This document shows positions 23,301 to 35,300 of a DNA stretch of 64,000 bases, one piece after another. Below the pieces are notes generated by a model that was not told the DNA's origin, did not search any database, and saw nothing but the letters and a program-made list of their open reading frames with translations. Position 1 is the stretch's first letter. The number at the start of each line of letters is the position of its first letter. Source of the stretch: Rhinopomastus cyanomelas (taxonomy: Eukaryota > Chordata > Aves > Bucerotiformes > Rhinopomastidae); assembly GCA_013400115.1 (NCBI GenBank), contig VXBP01004442.1, forward strand, positions 1,119 to 65,118. Reading direction: 5' to 3'. Position numbers and translations under genes: made by a program.

Positions 23301-26300
23301 CCCGCAGCAGGTGTGGGAGGCTCGCTTAGGATCCCGAGACACAGCTGCTCATCGGGCCGGGGGGATCTTTCTCGGAGACTTAATCACAGAGTCACGGAAC
23401 GTTAGGGGTTGGAAGGGACCTCCAGAGATCATCCAGTGCAATCGCCCTGACCCAGCAGGATCCCCGAGATCCAGTGCAATCCCCCTGCCACAACAGCAGG
23501 ATCTCCCAGATCCAGTCCAATCCCCCTGCCACAATGGCAGGATCCCCCAGATCCAGTCACACAGGAACAGTCCGGGTGGGTTTGAAACATCTCCAGAGAA
23601 GGAGACTCCACAACCCCCTGGGCAGCCCCTGCCAGGGCTCTGGCACCCTCACAGGGAAGAAGGTCCTTCTCACACTGATGGGGAACCTCCTCTGCTCCAG
23701 CTCACACCCGCTGCCCCTTGTCCTAGTGGTCACTGTTGTTGTGGGATTGCTGAATCAGTTTTTTTTTCCTTCTCTGGAGACATTTCAAACCCCCCTGGCC
23801 ATGTTCCTGTGCAACTGGATCTAGGAGATCCTGCTGTGGCAGGGAGATGGGACTGGATGATCTTTTGAGGTCCCTTCCAATCCCTACTGTTCTGTGATTC
23901 TGTGGGTGTTAAGCACAGAAGGACTTCAGATGAAGTCCTTGTGCTGGGCTGAGGAGCTGGAGCAAGAGCAGAGGAAGGCAACAAAGCTGGGGAAGGGCCT
24001 GGAGAATCAATCTGATGAGAGATGGAGAGAGTTGGGGCTGTTGTGTTGGAGGAAGAGGAGGCTGAGGGGAGACCTCATCGCTCTCTACAACTGCCTGAGA
24101 GGGCACTGCAGAGATGCTGGTGCTGGGCTCTTCTCACAGGTCATCAGTGACAGGAGCAGAGGGAAGGGCTTCAGGCTCCAACAGGGGAGGGTCAGACTGG
24201 CCATCAGGAAGAGATTCTTCCTGGAGAGAGTGGTCAGGGCCTGGACTGGGCTGCCCAGGGTGGGGGTTGAGTCCCCACCCCTGGATGTGTTTAAAAGTCA
24301 TTGAGATGTGGTGTTGGGGGATCTGGTTTAGGGGTGACCTTGTGGAGCAGGGCTGATGGTTGGACTCGATGATCCTGGGGTTCTTTTCCAACCCGAGTGA
24401 TTCAGTGATTCTCCTGGCGACCTATTACTATTCTGGGCAGGGCTGCTCACAATGAGCCTGTTTGGTTTTGTGCAGCGGTGGTGGGCTGCTCCCTTATAAA
24501 TGTTGATGCTTGGTTAAACATTTATTCATGGACAGAAAGGTGTGAGGGCTGCTGCTTATGCAACGCTCGCCGTTGCCCTGCTGCACTTTTATGGCTTTGA
24601 AACAGCCTGTCTTTGAGAGAGCAATTAATTTCTCTACAGAGGTTTTCCTCTGCTGCTTCTCGAGCCTCATTTGCAGCTGAAATACAAGCAGTGCATCCTG
24701 TATTCCTGAGTGATGCTGCAGCAACAGCATTCCCGTGTCAGTCTGATTAAACTGAAGGTGATGTCTTCTGGAGAGTAGAAGCCTTTCCGGTTCCCGGCCC
24801 CTTAGGATGCCCTTCAGCCACACGCAGCGGCGTGTTTTAAAACCTGGGGTTTGGTGGCTTTCGGAGGGGTGAAGAGCCACCAAAATCCTTTTCTTCAGGA
24901 AACCCACACTTTTCATTTGGAAATCAATCTCTTGCTCTTGGGAAGGGTTTGGTTGGTTATGGGGTGAGTTGGTTGGTTGGTGGTTTAAGAGAGGATTCAA
25001 ATTCGAGGATTGGGGTTCAGGGTCCCTAAACTGCTGAGTGCTGGCAGGAACAGTGGCAGGATTGGGGTTCAGGGTCCCTAAACTGCTGAGTGCTGGCAGG
25101 AGCAGCAGCAGGATTGGGGTTCAGGGTCCCTGAACTGCTGAGTGCTGGCAGGAGCAGTGGCAGGATTGGGGTTCACGGTCCCTAAACTGCTGAGTGCTGG
25201 CAGGAGCAGCAGCAGGATTGGGGTTCAGGGTCCCTGAACTGCTGAGTGCTGGCAGGAGCAGTGGCAGGATTGGGGTTCAGGGTCCCTGAACTGCTGAGTG
25301 CTGGCAGGAGCAGTGGCAAGATTGGGGCTCAGGGTCCCTAGATGGCAGGGTGCTGGCAGGAGCAGTGGCAGGATTGGGGCTCAGGGTCCCTAGATGGCAG
25401 GGTGCTGGCAGGAGCAGTGTCAGGTGTGATGGCTCCCTACAGCTAACACCCTAACTGACAGGTTTGGGGCATGATGGGGTTGACAAACACTGGCTCTTGA
25501 GTTTGGCTCTCTGTAGCCGCCAGTTTGCTGCTTCCCACCCCAAGATCTAGGACTTGGCAGGGCTGGTTTTAGCTGTGATTTTGCCACCAGTCAGGGAACT
25601 CTCCGGCGGGGTGTTTCTGTGCAGCTGGTTGCTGTGTTGGGGTCAATAAACCAAAAGCCAGACCACGATGGACACTCTCCTTCCCAGTTCTTCCAGAACG
25701 TTCTTACTGGCCCGGCGTGTGAATTCTGTTGAGAAACCCTCCCAAACCTGAGACTGCAGGGGCCCCCCTGGGTTTTTGGTGTTCCTGTGGCAGAGGATTG
25801 CCAGCCTCTAGGAGCGAGGCTCTGCACATCTCACTTGAAAGAAAACTTGCTCCTTTCAAAAGTGATTGATCCGCAGCCCGTGATCTTCTCCAGGCTCCTT
25901 GTTCTCCTCCAGCTCCTCGCGCTCCCAGCCTGGTGCTGTTTTCCCCCCTTTTTCTCATCATTATTGGCTGTAGATGTGGCCTTGGAGCACTGAAGTGTTT
26001 CTGTGCCTAACAGAGAGGCAGCATCTCTCCGCACCGTCTTTTGGGCTCAGATGACTTCTTTGAGGGCTTGGCTTTCTATTTTTAGATCAGCTGGTATTTA
26101 ATGGCCTTTCCACACGCTGTTGTTTTGCTGCAGAACCTTTTCTGAGCCCAAGTGATGCAGAACCTGGGGTTTTCAGTAGTTGCTGCATTCCTTGAGGGCC
26201 TTAAGTGTTGGTTTGAAACGTGGGAAGCCTTGGGGCTTGTGTGTTTGGATGCACTTGGCTGAACAGGAGCCAGCTTGTGGCCAAGAAGATCAGCAGTCTC

Positions 26301-29300
26301 CTGGCTTGTATCAGCCCTGGCTTGTGACCAAGCTTGCAGGACCAGGAAGGGACCTCAGAAGATCAGCCAGTCCAACCTCCCTGCCACAGCAGGATCCCCC
26401 AGATCCAGTCACACAGGAACAGTCCAGGTGAATTTGAAACGTCTCCAGAGAAGGAGACTCCACAACCCCCCTGGGCAGCCCCTGCCAGGGCTCTGGCACC
26501 CTCACCATGAAGAAGGTCCTTCTCACACTGGTGTGGAACCTCCTCTGCTCCAGCTCACACCCACTGCCCCTTGTCCTGTCACTGGGTGCCCCTGAGCAGA
26601 GCCTGGCTCCATCCTTCTGACACCCACCCTTCACACACTGATCAACATCCATGGGGTCACCCCTCAGGCTCCTTTTACCCAGTTCCAGAGCCCCAGCTCC
26701 CTCAGCCTGTCCTCAGCAGGGACAGTTTGTTAAATCTTTAACAAAACCAGAGTCTCTAGCTGCCCCTCATTTAATTCTTTGATTTAAACAGACATTACAA
26801 GCTATTAAGTATTTAAATAGAAATGATCCATCTTCTCCACTCACCGGCCTTTGCTTTTGTGACATCTTGAATGTCACCTTGCAGCTACTCTCTAGGTCTA
26901 AAATCTCTAACGTAGCTTTTCCTCTAACACAAAGAAGGTAGAATTTTGCCTCTAATAAAGAGGAGAAACCCTCAAGAAAAAACAACATAGCCCTTCTTTA
27001 TCTGTTGTGAGGGGAACATGAAAGAGCACAAACCCAGTCCTGCTCCCCTCTTTAGGTCACCTTTAATGAGCCGATAATCCTGGCGGTGCTTTTCCCACGC
27101 CCGTACATCCTTCCCAGTGAGGTCCTCTTTGAGCTCCCAGTTGAAAGGTTCCCGAGGTTCCACTGGGAGTGAGCTGGGAAAGGCATTCCTAGTTCTGCCC
27201 AACGTTTGGTGCCAGCTTGCTTCTGACTTCAGGAGATGTGCTGTCTCCCTGGGGCCGGGGTTAGGGATGCTGAAGGGCAAAGGGATGTAAGGGATGTGCC
27301 TCCCTTGCCACAGCCCACACATTGCTATCGTCTTGGGTCTTTCAGGTGGCAGGGAGAAGAAGCCTGAGGGTGACAAAGACACCCTTATCACCTTGGGACA
27401 GCTGGGTCAGGGGATAGGGAGCACAGGTTTTGGTCTCTGTGATTCCTCCAGCTGCAGGGAACGATGGGGTGGGAGTCAACAGGAGGAGCTGGCAGATCAG
27501 TGCCCGGCTCCAAGCCTGGTGCTAGCAGCAGGACTTTGGGTTCTTTGACCACAGATTGATTTACAGACCACAAGGCCTGCTGGCAACTCAAAGGAGAAGC
27601 TTGTGTCTTAGGGGAAAGTGACTGTAGGGCAACAGTTAATGGGGCTCATTAACAGGGCTTTAAATGTCTCCAGAGAAGGAGACTCCACAACCCCCCTGGG
27701 CAGCTCCTGCCAATGCTCTGTCACCCTCACTGGGAAGAAGGTCCTTCTCATATTTATATGGAACCTCCTCTGCTCCAGCTCACACCCACTGCCCCCTGTC
27801 CTATCGTTAGATGCCACTGAGCAGAGCCTGGCTCCATCCTCCTGACACCCACTCTTCACATATTTATAGACATTAATGAGGTCACCCCTCAGTCTCCTCT
27901 TCTCCAAGCTCAAGAGACCCAGCTCCCTCAACCTCTCCTCATAAGGGAGGTGTTCCACCTCTCTTATCATCTTTGTTGCCCTATGCTGAACTCTCTCCAG
28001 CAGCTCCACATCCCTCTTGTACTGAGGGGCCCACAATTGGACACAACACTCCAGATGTGGTCTCACCAGGGCAGAGTAGAGGAGGAGAAGAAGGCAGAGT
28101 AGAGGAGGAGAAGAACCTCTCTTGATCTGCTAACCACCCCCCTTCTGACCCACCCCAGGATGCTGTTTGCCCTCTTGGCCACAAGAGCACACTGCTGGCT
28201 CCTGGCCATCCTGCTGGCCACCAGGACCCCCAGGTCCTTTCTCCTACACTACTCACTTGACATATGTAGCCTCTGAGAGGCCGGTTTATCCCACCAGCAC
28301 TAGGCTGTAGAGGAGTATGAGGAGAAGACGCTGGCACGGTGTGTTGTGGGTGAGGGGTCACCTCGATTGCACTGCAGAATGAAGTCATAGCAGCTGAGGC
28401 TGGGGCAGCAGAGTTTGCCACTGGAAGTGTTGGCTCATAAAGAGAACTACTCCTGATTCGTTCAGCAGAGAAACCCCAGGAGCTGATGTGAAGGCTGCTT
28501 TGACCCGTGCCAGCGGCACGAAGAACTCCCCTTGAAAAGCTGAGGTGTTTTTAATTAACACTGGCATCACAGAGCCTCTGCTAGGTCTGAGAGGAAGGAA
28601 CGAGGTGCAAGGAGAGCTGCTTCCTCTGGGAAGCACCAGGCCCACTCCACTGCAGTATCGCTCCAACGGTTGGATTAAGCGCTTGGAGCTGCTTGCTTCA
28701 CGTTCTCCTTCTCCAGGGACCAGGACAGAGTGGGGACTGACCTGCTGGAGAGCAGCGGAGGAGAAAGGGACCTGGGGGTCCTAGTGCCTAGCGGGATGGT
28801 CAGGAGCCAGCAATGGGCCCTTGTGGCCAAGAAGGCCAGTGGCATCCTGGGGGAATGAGAATGGGGGTGATTAGTAGATGGAGAGAGGTTCTCCTCCCCC
28901 TCCTCTCTGCCCTGGTGAGGCCACATCTGGATGATTGTGTCCAGTTGTGGGCCCTCCAGTTCCAGAAGGACACAGAGCTGCTGGAGAGAGCCCAGCGCAG
29001 AGCCACAGAGATGATGGAGGGAGGGGAGCATCTCCCTGCTGAGGAGAGGCTGAGGGAGCTGGGAGAAAAGGGAGCCTGAGGGGTGACCCCATGGATGTTG
29101 ATCAATATGTGAAGGGTGGGTGTGAGGAGGATGGAGCCAGGCTCTGCTCCGGGGCACCCAGTGACAGGACAAGGGGCAGTGGGTGTGAGCTGGAGCAGAG
29201 GAGGTTCCACATCAGTGTGAGAAGGACCTTGTTCCCAGGGAGGGTGCCAGAGCCCTGGAAGGGGCTGCCCAGGGGGGTTGTGGAGTCTCCTTCTCTGGAG

Positions 29301-32300
29301 ACATTTCAAACCCACCTGCACGTGTTCCTGTGTGACTGGATCTAGAGGATCCTGCTGTGGCAGGGGGTTGGACTGGCTGATCTTTGGAGGTCCCTCCCAA
29401 TCCCTAATGTTCAGTGAACTGATATCAAGGGGGTCGTCTTCTGTGTTTTCAACTAACTGACACCAAACGGTGAGCAAACCATCTCGGAGTAGATCCCCTC
29501 TCTGGACTCCATCAGCAAGACGAGAGCGTGGCCATCGAAGAGCAAACCCAGCGTGTGGCTGCTGGTGGGGGAGCACACGCTGCGGCGAGCTCGTCCCTAC
29601 TTGCAAATTCATAGTTCATGTTTCTACTTAACAGGCCGGGATGGCAGCGATAGCAGTGCCAACGGAGAATCAAGCCCAGAGGAGTCTTCAGACAGTAGTT
29701 CCTCGCTGAAGGAAAGCCGCCCTGCCTTCTCCAGGTAAGGCTGTTAAATCCTGAGAAGTGCCAGCGGAACAGGACTGAAGCTGCGACGGTGTAGTGCTCT
29801 CCCTTTGGTCGAGAGTTAAGTTTCCTACTTGTGTTGATCCAAAACAACACCTTCGACTTTGAGCACCTTAGGAGCTGCCTGCGCCCGGGGCAGGCGCTGT
29901 TTTGCAGCTGTTGCTGTCTCGTTTCCAGGCTCCATTGACATGGCAGTGAACCACGAATGAGCACGTACAGCTGCTCGCAGTGGGGCTGCGCGGGGGCCAC
30001 ACAATGGCAGTTGTCAGGAGGGGGGCGAGCAGAAAACACCAGCTCCCCAAGAAATGGAGTGGTGGGTTTCTTCTCCGAGGTGTAAATGACCCGGGCCTGG
30101 GTGACGTGTCTTACGCGGTCGGCGTTTGGGGGCTTTAGGTTTGGTACCGGGGTGTTTATAACACCCTTTCCCCGCTCTTGGCTGCCTGTGTTTAATCCCA
30201 GCTGCTTTAGATTTGATACCAGGGGCTTGGAACTGGATGATCAGGTGGTTCCTTCCAACCCTGAGTGATTCTGATTCCATAACTTCTCCAGTGAAGTGAT
30301 CCTGCTGTGGCAGGGGGACTGGACTGGATGATCTTTTGGGGTCCCTTCCAATCCCTAATGATTCTACGGTCATTTTCGTGTGCAGCCTGGTCTAGGGGAT
30401 GCTGCTCAGGCAGGGGGATTGGACTGGATGATCTTTTGGGGTCCCTTCCAATCCCTAATGATTCTACGGTCATTTTCGTGTGCAGCCTGGTCTAGGGGAT
30501 GCTGCTCAGGCAGGGGGATTGGACTGGATGATCTTTTGGGGTCCCTTCCAATCCTTTATGATTCTATAACGCACCGTCCCCGCTCTCAGCTGCCTGTGTT
30601 TAGTCAGTGGCCTTACAGGTACCTGGAAGGCACAGTTTGTTCTTTATATTTATTAAAAGAGGTGGTTTGTGGGTTTTCCTAAGCTGCAGCCGTTCCCTTT
30701 GGGTTGCTGAGCAGCTCTCACGGATGTTACCTTCCCTTTGGGTTCCTGAGCAGGTCTCACATGGATTTTACTTCTTCACAATCAGACAGCAGCAACCAAA
30801 TCGCAGCGTTCGAGAAGCAGCAGCAAACAGGAGCTAACTCAGCTCTGTCCAGAACCCTTGGCTAGGCTTTAGGTCCTCACCCCTTCCCCTTCTCCGAGCC
30901 AGCCACCCTGGGAGCTGATGCAGTTCCTAAGGAGTTTCTTTTTTCCTTGGGTCTTTGGCAAATTCTTATTAAACTTAAAAATTCTTTTAAAAGAATCTTT
31001 ACATTTAAAAACTTAAGTATAATTTTTAAATGGAATTTAAAAATCATTCCCTTTGCCCCATCATTTGCTGCCCACAAGCACCCTTCACGTGTCCATACAG
31101 AATGACAGAGCATTAGGGATTGGAAGGGACCTTTAAAGATCATCCAGTCCAATCTCCCTGCCACAGCAGGATCCTATAGATCCAGTCATTGGGGACAGGA
31201 AGGGACCTCCAAAGATCATCCGGTCCAATCCCCCTGCCACAGCAGGATCCCCTAGATGCAGTCATTAGGGATTGGGAGGGACCTCCAAAGATCATCCAGT
31301 CCAATCCCCCTGCCCCAGCAGGATCCCCCAGATCCAGTGGCACAGGACCAGGTCCAGGTGGGTTTCAAACCTCTTTAGAGAAGGAGACTCCACAACCCCC
31401 CTGGGCAGCCCCTGCCAGGGCTCTGGCACCCTCAGGTGCTGCTGCTGCTTTGAAAAACGAACCTCGTGCAGCAGCTGACAAGGATTCACTCTAAACGAGC
31501 CCGCAATCCCGCAGCCTCCTCCTCGCCGCCGGGAAAGCCGGAGGCACGGAAGGCAGGGCCGGCCGCTGGTTTGCGGCCAGGATGCCGCGCGGTTGCTCGG
31601 CCGCCGGCGTTGAAGCGCCTCCACTTAGCGCAGTCACTTCTGGGGCTTTATTGCTTTCACAAGTGGTCTCGAATCCCACTACTTGAGACTAGACCGAGCG
31701 GCGCCGCGCTGCCGCGGTACTTTTCCTCGGGAAACTCTTCCTGGCCGCGCCTTGTCACTGAGCTGATGAGCGACCCCGGCAAAGCACCCCGCCGGCCCCA
31801 AACATGGCTCCCTCTGCCGCGTCCCCCCCAGCCCCGCGCCCGGCCCCAGCCGATCATTACGATGCGCCGGTTAAACCCGAACTACAGCTGAGGGATTTCA
31901 CTTTAAAGCGGGAGGCTCGGGTGCAAAAATGCATTTATAGCTCTTTGTCTGGCACCTCATTATGTGTGGGCCTGATTCATTAAGTAATTGGTTTGCGGTT
32001 GTTTACATGAGTATTAAGGCTTTCTATTCAGCAGCCTTTGAGAGAGACATTGTGCGGGCGCCGCATGCGGTGAATGCGCAATGAGGGGCCGCGGGCCGGT
32101 CCCATTGGCTCGACACTGCGCGCTGTTGAAAGGCGACAGAAAGGGATTGGGCGCCTGCTTTGCATAGCAATGACTTTCTTAATAAGCTTTACAGATTAAT
32201 ACACACCCGCTATAAAAGATGCAAAGAGATACTCTTAGCACATTTATCCACGCTCGCTTCACTATTATGGGCGCTGGAGACGGGCGAAGAATTGAGGGCT

Positions 32301-35300
32301 TTCATATTCGGGTTCTCAGTGCGTGTCTTCAGTGCATGAGACTTAATAGAATCCGATGTTTATTGTATTATAAATCACGGGGAAGTAGGCAGATCTGCAA
32401 CAGTTTATTATTAAAGATTCTTTCAGTGTAAATCTTTTTCTGCCATTGTATTCCCTACAGCAAAATCATTTTGTGGTTGAGTGGGGATGAAAGGCATAAT
32501 GTACGACGGAGCGAGTCTTAATGGGAAGCTGCTCTCCGAGTAAAGACCACTTGTTCCCTTTTGTTCAGGGGTGCATGCCAGAGCTTCCTCCTCTCCCCGC
32601 CGTACCTTCAGCTGCAAAACTGCTTCTCCCTGCCGTTGCTGACTGTAAGCGGTGCGTTCACCCGCGGCTTCGGGGAGAGGAGGCAGCAGCAAACAGCACC
32701 TTGAACGGCGCCGGCTGCTTGGGGGGAAAGGTACCAGAAGTCAGGCCGCGGGATCGCCGGGCGAGAGCTGCGGCGGCGCCGTGTGTGGCATCTCGCTGTG
32801 GGTGCCGCAGCCGGTGGAGGTCACTGGCTTTCTGGGCGGCTCCAGCGTTTGGAGGCAGGCAGTTGATTTTCCTGCGGCTCGTTTGCGCTGTCTGGTTTTC
32901 ATGCTGACCTGCTGGTGTGAAGATGCCTCAGCAGCTCAGAACCAAGGGACGAGCCACTTGGTCTAGGGGATCCTGCTGCACTTGGATGCTCTTTCGAGGT
33001 CCCTTCCAATCCCCAATGCTCTGTGATTCTGTGCTCTAGGTGATCCTGCTGTGGCAGGGGGATTGGACTGGATGATCTCTCAAGGTCTCTTCCAATCCCT
33101 AATGTTCTGTGATTCTGTGCTCTAGGTGATCCTGCTGTAGGTGGGGAATTGGACTGGATGATCCAACCCCTAACATCCTATGCTCTCTGGAGGTCCCTTC
33201 CAATCCCTAATGTTCTGTGATTCTGTGGTCTAGGTGATCCTGCTGTAGGTGGGGGATTGGACTGGATGATCCAACCCCTAACATCCTATGCTCTCTGGAG
33301 GTCCCTTCCAATCTCTAATGTTCTGTGTTTCTGTGAATTGGAATTCGTCGGGGTGTGAAGTGTTTTAAACTTCATCTGCCTCCTGGATGTAACCTGCTCT
33401 GCTCTCTGAAGGCTGTTAGGCGAAAGCTGCCCTCTACCAAACACAGATGTAATGAGATGCAAATAGAAGTTGGCAGATGATAGCGCATCCACTTGATGAT
33501 TGATTCTCGGGGGTGATGCTTAAGGGTGGGCCAGCCGCCGCCGCCGCCGCTCTCGGTGCCGAGGTGGGCTGGCCATCGGGGGGCACTCCGGCTCCGCACA
33601 TCAGCCCTGCATCCCCCTGCCAGACCCATCCGCGTGCAAACCACTCTCAGAGGAGATTCCAAAGGTTTGGGGCAGGGAGTGCAGACTTCTGAGAGGCGCC
33701 ACCAGAAACCAGCCTGCATCAGAGTGTTTTATCCTCCTGCTCTGCTTTCAGTTGAGAGACAGGCTCTGTCAGAAGCTGATGGTTTTTTGGTGTTACAGGT
33801 ATTTCACAGATTCACAGGGCATTAGAGATTGGAAGGGACCTCCAAAGATCATCCAGTCCCATTCCCCTGCCACAGCAGGATCCCCTACATTCAGTCACAC
33901 AGGAACAGCCACAGCCCAGGTGGGTTTGAAATATCTCCAGAGAAGGAGACTCCACAGCCCCCTGGGCAGCCCCTGCCAGGGCTCTGGCACCCTCACCATG
34001 AAGAAGGTCCTTCTCACACTGATGTGGAACCTCCTCTGCTCCAGCTCACACCCACTGCCCCTTGTCCTGTCACTGGGTGCCCCTGAGCAGAGCCTGGCTC
34101 CATCCTCCTCACACCCACCCTTCACACATTGATCATCATCCATGGGGTCACCCCTCAGGCTCCTTCTTTCCCAGCTCAAAAGCCCCAGCTTCATTTCCCA
34201 AACCTTCCCATTCCTACAACGTGTTGGCATCATAGTAGTGATGCCCTGCAGGTATTTGTTGAGAGAAGCACTGACATCTCTCTGAGAGTGTTTCTGTTGT
34301 AGCATTTATGTGAGCAGAGATGCCCTGTGCTCTTCCACAACAGCTTCCTTTCAGCACTGTGTTTGCAGTGTCTGTCCTCAAGAATCTTAGAAACAGCGGT
34401 GGTTTCCCTCTGAGCCAGAAATCAGGCTCCATTTTTACATTCTAAAAGAAAAGCCATCCAATTTGCAGTGTAATTACTGAAATATAAGGTTATTATTACA
34501 CACAATCACAGAGCTATTGTGGCTGCAAAAGCCCTCTAAGATCATCCAGCCCAGCCCCACGACCTAACATCACCACATCGGCAGTAAGTGCCACGTCCAG
34601 TCTCTTCTTTCTACTTCACAGAATCATTAGGGATTGGAAGGGACCTCAGAGATCATCCAGTCCAATCCCCCTGCCACAGCAGGATCACCTAGACCAAGTC
34701 ACAGAGGAACACATCCAGGCAGATCTTAAACATCTCCAACGGTGACTCCACAACCTCCCTGGGCAGCCTGTTCCGGGGCTCTGTCACCCTCATTGTGAAG
34801 AAGTTCCTTCTCACACTGATGTGGAACCTCCTGTGTTCCACCTCACACCCGCTGCCCCTTGTCCTACGAGGGCAGGACTGAGGTGCAGCTTGGAACCTCT
34901 GATCAGAAGAACCAGGGCACCCGTGTTCTGAGGTGGCACCACTTGTGCTTTGTTAGTTTTGCTGGCGTTTCTAACGGAGTGTTTGTGCTGTGGGTGCCTG
35001 GGTGGGTTTTACTTTGAGCTTGGACTTTTCCCCCCTTTGATGTTTGATCAGTTCGTGTCTTTCTCCTTTTAGTTCTGTTTAGCACTTGGCTGTCCGGGTT
35101 GTTTTCTGTTTTGCCTTGAGGTTGGGGTGTCCTTTTCCACTAAGCACAGGGGTTCAGCAGGTGCTTTAGCAAAAGTAAACACTTTCTGCTGCTCTCACCT
35201 CTATTAACTTGGCTCTGGGTCTGGTCTTTGATATTCATTTCCTTCACGGAGGGGGAAAGAACTATCTTCTTGGGGCTTTTTCGTTTCTTATTGTTGCAGC

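Noticed and set aside
24667..24740. Possible KIZ exon after TCATTTGCAG at about 24670
   Set aside because: The frame that fits exon f reaches a stop after about 24 codons with no good donor before it, and no likeness to kizuna.
25006..25421. CRISPR-like regular repeat
   Set aside because: Repeats are directly adjacent with no spacers. This is a minisatellite in a vertebrate intron.
26790..26930. Possible KIZ exon after TTTAAACAG at about 26797
   Set aside because: In the phase required by exon f the frame stops within a few codons.
28800..29612. 270-residue minus-strand open frame
   Set aside because: It is the antisense of the plus-strand CR1 at 28718-29416, with extension into unique sequence.
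32219..32431. 70-residue open frame after TATAAAAG
   Set aside because: Its start codon lies directly beside the TATA-like element, so no transcript from that TATA could include it. There is no homology.
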